64,000 nt of DNA, from the NCBI RefSeq assembly GCF_900091415.1, contig NZ_FMHU01000002.1, positions 620,001-684,000 of the forward strand, given 5' to 3'. Positions 57,056 to 64,000 of the stretch are shown here, piece by piece (position 1 is the first letter of the stretch; every line of letters begins with the position of its first letter). Both the position numbers and the translations under genes were made by a program. The stretch comes from Micromonospora inyonensis. GTDB taxonomy: Bacteria > Actinomycetota > Actinomycetes > Mycobacteriales > Micromonosporaceae. The notes under the pieces were generated by a model. That model had not been told where the DNA came from. It ran no database searches and was given only the letters and a program-made list of their open reading frames with translations.

Positions 57056-57107
57056 TGCGCTGAACGCGCGACAGCACGGCGACCCCTCCTGCGCGAGGGG
57101 CTTTTTT
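57047..57107 (+). terminator. Attenuator structures and intrinsic terminator upstream of leuS
   Basis: First stem: CCGTGCTG (57047-57054) with CAGCACGG (57072-57079). Terminator: CCCCTC (57083-57088) with GAGGGG (57095-57100), followed by CTTTTTT (57101-57107), the only clear T-run terminator in the window. An alternative pairing, CGCGCG (57065-57070) with TGCGCG (57090-57095), would compete with the terminator and could be the antiterminator. The rest of the leader (57108-57279) has three further short hairpins. Confidence 0.75.
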
Positions 57108-57279
57108 GTGCCCCGAGCAGACCACGGCGAACCGAGACCTGACCTCCGTCCCGCGACGGAGCGTCACCAGCATGACGCCCCCGTCACGGGGCACGACAGA
57201 CACCGACGCCCCGCGACGGGGCGTCACCAGCACGGCCGAGGCTCGGCCCCGGCGGCCACGAGCGAAGCGAGGACACGCG

Positions 57280-60114
57280 ATGACTGAGGCAGCCGCGAGC
57301 GACATCCCCCCGTTCCGGTACACCGCGGCCCTGGCCGACGAGATCGAGCAGCGCTGGCAGGACACCTGGGAGCGGGAGGGGACGTTCCGCGCCCCGAACC
57401 CGAGCGGCCCACTGGCCGACCCCGGACACCCCCGGGCCGGTGCGGAGAAGCTCTACGTGCTGGACATGTTCCCCTACCCGTCCGGCGCGGGCCTGCACGT
57501 CGGACACCCGCTGGGCTACATCGGCACCGACTGCTACGCCCGCTACCAGCGGATGGCCGGACGCAACGTGCTGCACGCGATGGGCTTCGACGCGTTCGGC
57601 CTGCCCGCCGAGCAGTACGCCGTGCAGACCGGCACCCACCCGCGCACCACCACCGAGGCGAACATCGAGCGGTACCGGGCGCAGCTGCGCCGGCTGGGCC
57701 TGGCCCACGACGACCGGCGCTCGGTGGCCACCATCGACACCGGGTTCTACCGCTGGACCCAGTGGATCTTCCTGCAGGTCTTCAACTCCTGGTACGACCC
57801 CGAGGCACGCAAGGCCCGTCCGGTCGACGACCTGGTCGCCGAGTTCGCCGCCGGCACCCGGCCCACCCCGGACGGCCGCCCCTGGGCCGAGCTGACCGCC
57901 GCCGAGCAGCGGAAGGTCGTCGACGACCACCGGCTGGCGTACGTCTCGGAGGCGCCGGTCAACTGGTGCCCGGGGCTGGGCACCGTACTGGCCAACGAGG
58001 AGGTCACCGCGGACGGCCGCTCGGAGCGGGGCAACTTCCCGGTCTTCAAGCGCAACCTGAAGCAGTGGATGATGCGGATCACCGCGTACGCCGACCGGCT
58101 GGTCGACGATCTGGAGACGCTGGACTGGCCGGAGCCGATCAAGCTGATGCAGCGCAACTGGATCGGCCGCTCCACCGGCGCGCACATCGACTTCCCGACC
58201 CCGGCGGCCCCGATCCGGGTCTTCACCACCCGGCCGGACACCGTCTTCGGGGCGACGTACATGGTGCTGGCTCCCGAGCACGAGCTGGTCGACGCGCTGG
58301 TGCCGGCTGCCTGGCCGGCGGGGACGAAGGACGCCTGGACCGGTGGACACGCCAGCCCGCGCGCGGCGGTCGAGGCGTACCGGAAGGCGGCGGCGGCCCG
58401 CACCGAGACCGAGCGGCAGGCCGAGACGAAGGAGAAGACCGGCGTCTTCGTCGGCGCGTACGCCACCAACCCGGTCACCGGCGGGCAGATCCCGATCTTC
58501 ATCGCCGACTACGTGCTGGCCGGCTACGGCACCGGCGCGATCATGGCGGTGCCGGCGCAGGACGAGCGGGACTGGGACTTCGCCGAGGCGTTCGACCTGC
58601 CGATCGTCCGGACCGTTCAGCCGCCGGAGGGCTTCGACGGCAAGGCGTACACCGGGGACGGGCCGGCGGTCAACAGCGCCGCGCCCGACCGCGGCCTGGA
58701 CCTGAACGGTCTGGGGGTCGCCGACGCCAAGGCCCGGATCATCGAGTGGCTGGAGGCGAACGGGCACGGCACCGGCGCGGTCACCTACCGGCTGCGCGAC
58801 TGGCTGTTCAGTCGGCAGCGGTACTGGGGCGAGCCCTTCCCGATCGTCTACGACGCCACCGGTGCCGCCGTCGCGCTGCCCGAGTCGATGCTGCCGGTCG
58901 AGCTGCCCGAGGTCGACGACTTCGCGCCGAAGACGTTCGCACCGGACGACGCCACCTCGAACCCGGAGACCCCGCTGTCGCGCCGCCGCGACTGGGTCGA
59001 GGTGGAGCTGGACCTGGGGGACGGCCCGCAGCGGTACACCCGGGAGACCAACGTGATGCCGCAGTGGGCCGGCTCCTGCTGGTACGAGCTGCGCTACCTG
59101 GACCCGACCAACACCGAGCGGTTCGTCGACGCCGAGAACGAGCGGTACTGGATGGGACCGCGCGGCGAGGGCGACTGCGGGGGTACCGACCTGTACGTGG
59201 GCGGCCAGGAGCACGCCGTACTGCACCTGCTGTACGCCCGGTTCTGGCACAAGGTGCTGTACGACCTGGGCCACGTGTCGTCGTTCGAGCCGTTCCGCAG
59301 GCTGTTCAACCAGGGCATGATCCAGGCGTACGCCTACACCGACGCCCGGGGCGTGTACGTGCCCGCCGAGGAGGTCGTCGAGGTCGACGGCCGGTACGTC
59401 CACGGCGAGGAGAAGGTGCGCCGGGAGTACGGCAAGATGGGCAAGTCGCTGAAGAACGTGGTCACCCCGGACGAGATGTGCGCGGCGTACGGCGCGGACA
59501 CGTTCCGGGTGTACGAGATGTCGATGGGCCCGCTGGAGGTCTCCCGCCCCTGGGAGACCCGGGCGGTGGTCGGCTCGTACCGCTTCCTGCAACGGGTCTG
59601 GCGGACGGTGGTCGACGAGTCCACCGGCGCCCTGCGGATCACCGACGACCCGGCCGACGAGGCCACCCGCCGGCTGCTGCACAAGGTGATCGACGGGGTC
59701 CGCGCCGACATGGAGGGGATCCGGTTCAACACCGCGATCGCCAAGCTGATCGAGCTGACCAACGGGCTGACCCGGCTGACCGCCACCCCGCGTGAGGTGG
59801 CCGAGCCGCTGGTGCTGATGCTGGCCCCGTTCGCCCCGCACATCGCCGAGGAGCTGTGGCAGCGGCTGGGCCACACCGGCTCGCTGGCGTACGCCGACTT
59901 CCCGACCGCCGACCCGGGCCTGCTGGTCTCCGAGACGGTCACCTACCCGGTGCAGGTCAACGGCAAGGTCCGGGGCCGGGTCGAGGTGCCCGCCGACGCG
60001 TCCGAGGACGCGGTGCGGGCGGCGGCTCTGGAGGTGGTCGCCGCCTCGCTGGCCGGCAAGGAGCCCCGCAAGGTCATCGTCGTCAAGGGCCGGATGGTGT
60101 CGGTGGTCGCCTGA
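57280..60114 (+). CDS. leuS: Leucyl-tRNA synthetase
   Basis: Charges tRNA-Leu. 944 residues, class I synthetase. HIGH region [18 protein letters not shown] (with the HVGH form), KMSKS region [12 protein letters not shown], editing domain [38 protein letters not shown], and a C-terminal anticodon-binding domain with [14 protein letters not shown] are present. ATG 57280 (MTEAAASD) follows GAGGACACGCG; the frame is open upstream, through repeated hairpin DNA, but translation there is unlikely. Controlled by a leucine attenuator. Confidence 0.95.
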   Translation: MTEAAASDIPPFRYTAALADEIEQRWQDTWEREGTFRAPNPSGPLADPGHPRAGAEKLYVLDMFPYPSGAGLHVGHPLGYIGTDCYARYQRMAGRNVLHAMGFDAFGLPAEQYAVQTGTHPRTTTEANIERYRAQLRRLGLAHDDRRSVATIDTGFYRWTQWIFLQVFNSWYDPEARKARPVDDLVAEFAAGTRPTPDGRPWAELTAAEQRKVVDDHRLAYVSEAPVNWCPGLGTVLANEEVTADGRSERGNFPVFKRNLKQWMMRITAYADRLVDDLETLDWPEPIKLMQRNWIGRSTGAHIDFPTPAAPIRVFTTRPDTVFGATYMVLAPEHELVDALVPAAWPAGTKDAWTGGHASPRAAVEAYRKAAAARTETERQAETKEKTGVFVGAYATNPVTGGQIPIFIADYVLAGYGTGAIMAVPAQDERDWDFAEAFDLPIVRTVQPPEGFDGKAYTGDGPAVNSAAPDRGLDLNGLGVADAKARIIEWLEANGHGTGAVTYRLRDWLFSRQRYWGEPFPIVYDATGAAVALPESMLPVELPEVDDFAPKTFAPDDATSNPETPLSRRRDWVEVELDLGDGPQRYTRETNVMPQWAGSCWYELRYLDPTNTERFVDAENERYWMGPRGEGDCGGTDLYVGGQEHAVLHLLYARFWHKVLYDLGHVSSFEPFRRLFNQGMIQAYAYTDARGVYVPAEEVVEVDGRYVHGEEKVRREYGKMGKSLKNVVTPDEMCAAYGADTFRVYEMSMGPLEVSRPWETRAVVGSYRFLQRVWRTVVDESTGALRITDDPADEATRRLLHKVIDGVRADMEGIRFNTAIAKLIELTNGLTRLTATPREVAEPLVLMLAPFAPHIAEELWQRLGHTGSLAYADFPTADPGLLVSETVTYPVQVNGKVRGRVEVPADASEDAVRAAALEVVAASLAGKEPRKVIVVKGRMVSVVA

Positions 60115-60137
60115 CCCGGCGACGGGGTTTGTTGGTT

Positions 60138-60183
60138 GCAGGGGACCCTTGTTACCGCTTTTTGGCGAGCAGGGGGCCCCTGC
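60138..60183 (-). repeat. 46-bp double-palindrome intergenic repeat, copy D
   Basis: Inverted relative to copy A. The reverse strand reads GCAGGGGCCCCCTGC, spacer TCGCCAAAAAGCGGTA, ACAAGGGTCCCCTGC, differing from copy A at only three or so bases. Located 23 nt after the leuS stop. Confidence 0.8.
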
Positions 60184-60189
60184 AACCAC

Positions 60190-60744
60190 CCGACCCGCCC
60201 GGCGTGGCCGGCGTAGGCGGCCCACGCGCCGCCGACCGTGGCCCGCTGCGCGACGTCCGCCCAGGGCGGCGGGTCGCGCCGTTCGAGCAGGCGCTGCCAC
60301 GCGGGCACCGGCATCGCGTGCCGGAACAGGTTTGGAGCTGCGGCCGATGGTGGCCAGCAGCAGGGCGGTCACCGTCTGTTGTCGTCGATCGCGGTCGGCA
60401 GCAGGAGCAGGACCGTCGCGGCGGTGACGATCGCGGGCGCGGTGTGACGGACCAGCGCGCCGAGCCCGGTGTCGACGAGGGTGCAGAGTGGGACCAGCAG
60501 CGCGGACGCGCCGATCGCCCGCAGTGCGCCCGGCTCACCGACCGAGATGCCACCCCGGCCGGACAGGACCGCCCGGGGCGATCGCGAAGGCGATCGCCGA
60601 GCCGAGGGTCACCAGAACCGTGGTGGCGGCGGTCAGCACGACGAGCTTCGCGGCGGCCACGGATCCCCGGGCGGGCACCGCCGTGAAGGTCGTCCGGAAC
60701 AGCCCGGAGGCGTACTCGCCGCCCACCGCGACCGCGCCGGACTG
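60190..60744 (-). pseudogene. Relic of an ABC-2-type permease
   Basis: On the minus strand, AVGGEYASGLFRTTFTAVPARGSVAAAKLVVLTAATT (60600-60740 region) is typical of ABC-2 permeases, followed in another frame by LVPLCTLVDTGLGALVRHTAPAIVTAATVLLLLPTAID (near 60370-60500), then in a third frame by PPPWADVAQRATVGGAWAAYAGHAGR (near 60190-60270). At least two frameshifts separate these parts and the N-terminal half is missing, so it is a remnant. It ends at a copy of the 46-bp repeat, and its 5' edge abuts the stop of the TVP38 gene. Confidence 0.55.
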
Positions 60745-60745
60745 G

Positions 60746-61444
60746 TCACGCCGGCGGGCTGACCTGCCCGCCGGTGCGGCGGCGACGTTCCGCCCGCCAC
60801 CAGGTGTGGCCGAGCACGACGGTGGCGACCAGGCCGAGCCCGGCGGGGGCGACGGTCAGCCAGTTCACCTCGTCGGGGGTGCTGACCGCCGCGCCGAGCG
60901 CCGCGTAGCCGAAGGCGGTGGGTGCCGAGGCGAGCACGCTGCCGACCAGGAACGGCAGCAGCCGCGCGCCGGTGGTGCCGTAGCCGTAGCTGACCAGTCC
61001 GAAGCCGGAGATGGGCAGCAGCCGTACGGTCATCACGCCGAACACGCTCTGCCGGGCGAACCAGCGGTCCAGCCGGGCGAGCCGTCCCCGGATCCGTTCG
61101 GCGACGAACTCCCGACCGAGGAGCCGGCCGACCGCGAACCCGAGCGCCGCCGCGAGCAGCGCGGCGCCGAGGGCGTACACGGCCCCTTCGAGCGCGCCGA
61201 AGAGCACCCCCGAGGCGAGCGTGACGAAGGTGCGGGGCACCAGGGCGACCAGCAGCACCGCGCCGCCGACGATGGCGGCCACCGGGGCGGCGGCACCCAG
61301 CCGGTCGGCGTGCGCCGGCAGGTCGGCCAGCTCCGGCCGGGGCACCAGCACCAGCAGCAGCGCGAAGCATCCCAGCAGGAGCAGCAGGGACGCGAACCGG
61401 ACGGCCGACCGCTGCGCGAGCAGCCGCCGGACCGCCGGGATCAC
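60746..61444 (-). CDS. TVP38/TMEM64 family (DedA-like) membrane protein
   Basis: A 232-residue protein with hydrophobic segments (FASLLLLLGCFALLLVLVP, VAAIVGGAVLLVALVP, LFGALEGAVYALGAALLAAALG, LVGSVLASAPTAFGYAALG). The VTT domain signature RTFVTLASGVLFGALEGAVY, GFAVGRLLGREFV and RLLPISGFGLVSYGYGTTG is clear. Such proteins act in membrane phospholipid movement or quality. GTG 61444 overlaps the gatD stop (GTGA). Confidence 0.85.
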   Translation of the reverse strand: MIPAVRRLLAQRSAVRFASLLLLLGCFALLLVLVPRPELADLPAHADRLGAAAPVAAIVGGAVLLVALVPRTFVTLASGVLFGALEGAVYALGAALLAAALGFAVGRLLGREFVAERIRGRLARLDRWFARQSVFGVMTVRLLPISGFGLVSYGYGTTGARLLPFLVGSVLASAPTAFGYAALGAAVSTPDEVNWLTVAPAGLGLVATVVLGHTWWRAERRRRTGGQVSPPA

Positions 61445-62160
61445 GGCCGGGCGGCGGCCACCGCGGCCCGGCGTTCGGCGCGCAGCCGCTCGGGCCAGGT
61501 GTCGTCGAGCGGGGGGAGCTGGTGCGCCCCGGTGGCCCACTTCAGCAGCAGGTCGGCCAGGGCCGGGTTGCGGGCCAGCGCCGGACCGTGGGAGTAGGTG
61601 CCGAGCAGCTTGCCCCGCCAGGCTCCCTCGGACTGGCCGTCGTTGCCCACGCCGGCGGTGACCCGGGCGAGCGGCGCGACCCCCGACCCCAGGTGGGTAC
61701 GTCCGCCGTGGTTCTCGAAGCCGCTCAGCGGGGGCAGGCCCAGCCGGGGGTCGACGTCCCCGGCGAGTTCGCCGACCGCCCGGGACGGACCCCGGTCCGA
61801 CTGGAGGTCGAGCAGGCCCAGCCCCTGGCAGCGGGTGCCCTTGGCGAAGAACGAGGTGCCGAGCAGCTGGTAGCCGGCGCAGACACCGAAGACGACCGAA
61901 CCCTGGGCGACCGCCCGGTGCAGCCCGCCGTCGGCGAGCAGCCGCTGCGCGCCCAGCGCCTGCGGGCCGTCCTCGCCACCCCCGATCAGGTAGATGTCGG
62001 CCGCGGTGGGCAGCCGCTGGTCGGAGCGGACCTCCAGCACCTCGACCGGCATCCCGCGCTGCTGCGCCCGACGGGCCAGGATCAGCACGTTGCCCCGGTC
62101 GCCGTAGGTGGAGAGCAGGTCGGGGTAGATCCAGACGATGCGCAGGCTCTCAGTTGACAC
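61441..62160 (-). CDS. gatD: Lipid II isoglutaminyl synthase, glutaminase subunit GatD
   Basis: Releases ammonia from glutamine for amidating the D-Glu of lipid II. 239 residues, class I glutamine amidotransferase: the catalytic Cys in VVFGVCAGYQLLG near residue 94, and the C-terminal His in LLGTYSHGPALARN. IVWIYPDLLSTYGDRGNVLIL at the N-terminus is specific to the GatD/CobB-type group. GTG 62160 (VSTESLRIVW) is chosen: it overlaps the murT stop by 11 nt. Pairs with MurT. Confidence 0.88.
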   Translation of the reverse strand: MSTESLRIVWIYPDLLSTYGDRGNVLILARRAQQRGMPVEVLEVRSDQRLPTAADIYLIGGGEDGPQALGAQRLLADGGLHRAVAQGSVVFGVCAGYQLLGTSFFAKGTRCQGLGLLDLQSDRGPSRAVGELAGDVDPRLGLPPLSGFENHGGRTHLGSGVAPLARVTAGVGNDGQSEGAWRGKLLGTYSHGPALARNPALADLLLKWATGAHQLPPLDDTWPERLRAERRAAVAAARP

Positions 62161-63412
62161 GGTCCAACTCCGCTCGGATGTCCTGGAACGCGGTGTAATT
62201 GGCGATGACCTCCAGCCGGCCCGCAGGGACGCTGCGGACCGCCTCGTCGAACGAGCGGACGTACTGGAACGGTACGTCGTTGACGTCGAGACGGACGGCC
62301 AGGTCGTAGGCCCGGTCACCGGTGATCAGCACCTGCCGGCCGCGCAGCGGGCCGAAGTCGACGTCGAACAGCCAGGAGGTGTCCAGGCCGTCGGGGTCAC
62401 GGGCGTTGATGGAGAGCAGTGTCGGGGCGTGGTCGGCCATGTCGAAGGCCTCCAGCCAGCTCGCCGGGTTCTTCGCCAGCAGCAGCCGGATGTTGCGACC
62501 GTCCCGGTCGACCTGCGCGTACCGGCCGGCGACCGAGGTGACCCCGGAGAGCCGGGAGACCGCGTCGACCGGGCGGACGCCGAACTCGGCGGCGACGGCG
62601 AGCGCGGTGGCCGCGTTGCCGAGGTTGACCCGTCCGGGCAGCTGGAGGACGACCTTATGCCACGCGCCGGTCGGGTCGACGACGCCGTCGTCCTCGACGA
62701 CCCAGTGCGGCTGGGGACGGCGCAGCGGGCAGCCGGAGCACCACCACTGCTCGCCGGAGCGCTGGATGGACGAACCGCACTCGGGGCAGACCCAGGAGTC
62801 GTCGTGCCACCGCTGGCCGGCGCTGAACCAGACCACCGCGGGTGGGGTGATCCGGTGGTCGTGGCTGGCCGGTGGGGTGGCCGCCCAGACCACCATCGGG
62901 TCGTCGGCGTTGGCCACCACGTGCAGCTCCGGGTGGCGGACCAGCGCGGCCCGCCAGAGCTGCGCCATCATGGCGACCTCCTTGGCCCGGTCGAGCTGGT
63001 CGCGGGAGAGGTTGAGCAGGGCCACCACGTGCGGCTCGGTGGCCTCGATGACCTGGGCCAGGTAGTGCTCGTCGACCTCGAGCACCGCGTACGGGGTGCT
63101 GCCGGCCTTGGCCAGGGCGGAGGTGTGCCCGGTGGGCATGTTCGCCCCGAACGAGTTGGTGGCGACGGTGCCGAGCACACCGACCGCGGCGGCGGTGAGC
63201 CGTGTGGTGGTGGTCTTGCCGTTGGTGCCGGAGACCAGGGCGATGGCCCGCCCCGCCGAGAGGTGGGCCAGCAGGTCCGGGTCGATCTTGAGGCCGATCC
63301 AGCCACCGATCACCGAGCCGTCCCCGCGGCCCGCGGCCCGCGACAGTGCCGCGGCAGTGCGCGACACGGAGCTGGCCACCTTTGCCCGCAGGGGCATCTT
63401 CGCGTCCGTCAC
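62150..63412 (-). CDS. murT: Lipid II isoglutaminyl synthase, ligase subunit MurT
   Basis: A Mur-ligase-like ATP enzyme that, with GatD, amidates the peptidoglycan stem. 420 residues. Mur ligase P-loop SGTNGKTTTTRLTAAAVG near residue 60, LEVDEHYLAQVIEATEPHVVALLNLSRDQLDR, a zinc ribbon CPECGSSIQRSGEQWWCSGC typical of MurT, PGRVNLGNAATALAVA, and a C-terminal domain. Divergent from mraZ; the division cluster begins 405 nt away. Confidence 0.9.
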   Translation of the reverse strand: MTDAKMPLRAKVASSVSRTAAALSRAAGRGDGSVIGGWIGLKIDPDLLAHLSAGRAIALVSGTNGKTTTTRLTAAAVGVLGTVATNSFGANMPTGHTSALAKAGSTPYAVLEVDEHYLAQVIEATEPHVVALLNLSRDQLDRAKEVAMMAQLWRAALVRHPELHVVANADDPMVVWAATPPASHDHRITPPAVVWFSAGQRWHDDSWVCPECGSSIQRSGEQWWCSGCPLRRPQPHWVVEDDGVVDPTGAWHKVVLQLPGRVNLGNAATALAVAAEFGVRPVDAVSRLSGVTSVAGRYAQVDRDGRNIRLLLAKNPASWLEAFDMADHAPTLLSINARDPDGLDTSWLFDVDFGPLRGRQVLITGDRAYDLAVRLDVNDVPFQYVRSFDEAVRSVPAGRLEVIANYTAFQDIRAELDRVN

Positions 63413-63707
63413 CCGAGCGAGGTTACCGGACCGGTCACTCCGTCAGATCGCCGCCGACGGCGAACCGTTCGGGCGGGTGTCCCCACCCGCCGGGGCGGCC
63501 GGGTGGCCGGGCGGACGCGCGGGGCCCGCCGGCCGGAGGCGGCCCGCGCGCCGGCCGGGTGGATCTTGATCCACCGGATGGAGTCGATCAATGTCGGAAA
63601 ACGGACGCCGGTGGCGGGGCGTTTCCGGCCCCCACGTCGATCCACCCCATCTGACGTGCAGTTTTGTCTTCCGGCGCGACGCGCCGAAGGGTCGTTTCCG
63701 GTTGCAG

Positions 63708-63747
63708 GTGGAGGGAAGTGGAGTAGAGTGGAGCCCAATGGTGAGGC
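63708..63747 (+). promoter_or_regulatory. MraZ-type operator: four direct repeats with 10-bp period
   Basis: GTGGAGGGAA, GTGGAGTAGA, GTGGAGCCCA and ATGGTGAGGC follow one another head to tail (63708-63747), so the GTGGAG core recurs every 10 bp on one helix face. MraZ proteins autoregulate by binding short tandem G-rich repeats with a 10-bp period upstream of mraZ. The site is ~70 nt before the mraZ start. A separate inverted repeat GGTGGATC-TT-GATCCACC lies at 63558-63575. Confidence 0.7.
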
Positions 63748-63816
63748 CGGGAGGGCCCACCGGCCCGGGGGGTCAGCGGCGCCGCGAACGCCGTCGAAGG
63801 GCGAGGGGGTAGGGCC

Positions 63817-64000
63817 GTGTTTCTCGGCACCCACACTCCGCGCCTGGACGACAAAGGCCGGTTGATCCTTCCGGCGAGGTTCCGGGACGGACTGGCGGGG
63901 GGTGTCGTGATCACCAAGGGGCGAGAACGTTACCTCTGTGTCTTCCCGACGCCGGAGTTCCAGCGCATCGCCGACCAGTTGCGTCAGCAACCGATGACGA
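63817..64000 (+). CDS. mraZ: Transcriptional regulator MraZ, partial
   Basis: First gene of the division and cell-wall cluster. The visible 61 residues start [24 protein letters not shown], with the SpoVT/AbrB-like MraZ fold and family sequence [27 protein letters not shown] 63817 follows GGGGTAGGGCC. The gene runs off the right window edge; the full length is about 140 residues. Upstream repeats suggest autoregulation. Confidence 0.92.
   Translation, partial: MFLGTHTPRLDDKGRLILPARFRDGLAGGVVITKGRERYLCVFPTPEFQRIADQLRQQPMT

Overview
The window is very GC-rich (roughly 70% or more) with strong G/C bias at third codon positions. GTG starts and ATGA/GTGA stop-start overlaps are common. Its gene content points to a high-GC actinomycete, most likely Micromonosporaceae (Micromonospora/Salinispora type); that placement is an inference from gene families and order. 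The backbone order plsC-like acyltransferase, AS exoribonuclease, class II DAHP synthase, PknL-like kinase, Rv2175c-like DNA-binding protein, prenyl synthase, MetF-like reductase, DUF3040 protein and mraZ parallels the Mycobacterium tuberculosis Rv2182c-Rv2166c interval, with many insertions.

Layout. 0.3-12.4 kb: trehalose-6-phosphate synthase, a membrane protein, an acyltransferase, a 1247-residue cyclase-ATPase regulator, a Crp/Fnr regulator, an exoribonuclease, a PNPOx-fold protein, phosphofructokinase and proC. 12.4-19.5 kb: accessory stretch with a DoxX protein, a truncated membrane protein, a secreted SGNH hydrolase broken by an IS200/IS605 element (tnpA intact, tnpB frameshifted) plus a separate 1-nt frameshift, a MarR-like regulator, glutathione peroxidase and a secreted CBM2-GH18 chitinase. 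19.5-31.9 kb: lipoprotein, aroG, threonine aldolase, endonuclease IV, PASTA kinase and its putative DNA-binding partner, split lycopene cyclase crtYc/crtYd, polyprenyl synthase, an HTH protein, metF and a CDP-alcohol phosphatidyltransferase. 32.1-38.2 kb: a tightly coupled carotenoid-tailoring operon (CrtA-like monooxygenase, GNAT, CruF-like hydratase, CruC-like glycosyltransferase, CrtI-like desaturase) behind an EamA transporter. 38.3-45.0 kb: an SOS mutasome operon (LexA box, HEPN protein, imuA', imuB, dnaE2). 45.1-56.7 kb: gdhA, a TauE/SafE transporter, methyltransferase and phosphodiesterase, dinB, DUF3040, and a MoxR-DUF58-transglutaminase operon. 56.7-64 kb: leuS behind a leucine attenuator, an ABC permease relic, a TVP38 protein, gatD/murT, and the start of mraZ (division cluster) running off the window end.

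How it fits together. The carotenoid genes in two nearby clusters could make a cyclised, hydroxylated and glycosylated carotenoid; no phytoene synthase lies in the window. The imuA'-imuB-dnaE2 cassette and dinB give two translesion systems. MurT/GatD (peptidoglycan amidation), the PASTA kinase and mraZ concern the cell wall and division.

Most noteworthy non-coding signals: a leader peptide with three consecutive Leu codons and a terminator upstream of leuS; the LexA box and two long perfect hairpins in the mutasome leader; four 10-bp-spaced repeats upstream of mraZ; a 46-bp double-palindrome repeat in four intergenic places; a 58-bp tandem repeat that supplies the stop/start junction between aroG and the aldolase gene; and several apparently leaderless promoters. 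No tRNA, rRNA or CRISPR was seen. No previously undescribed multi-gene system is evident.
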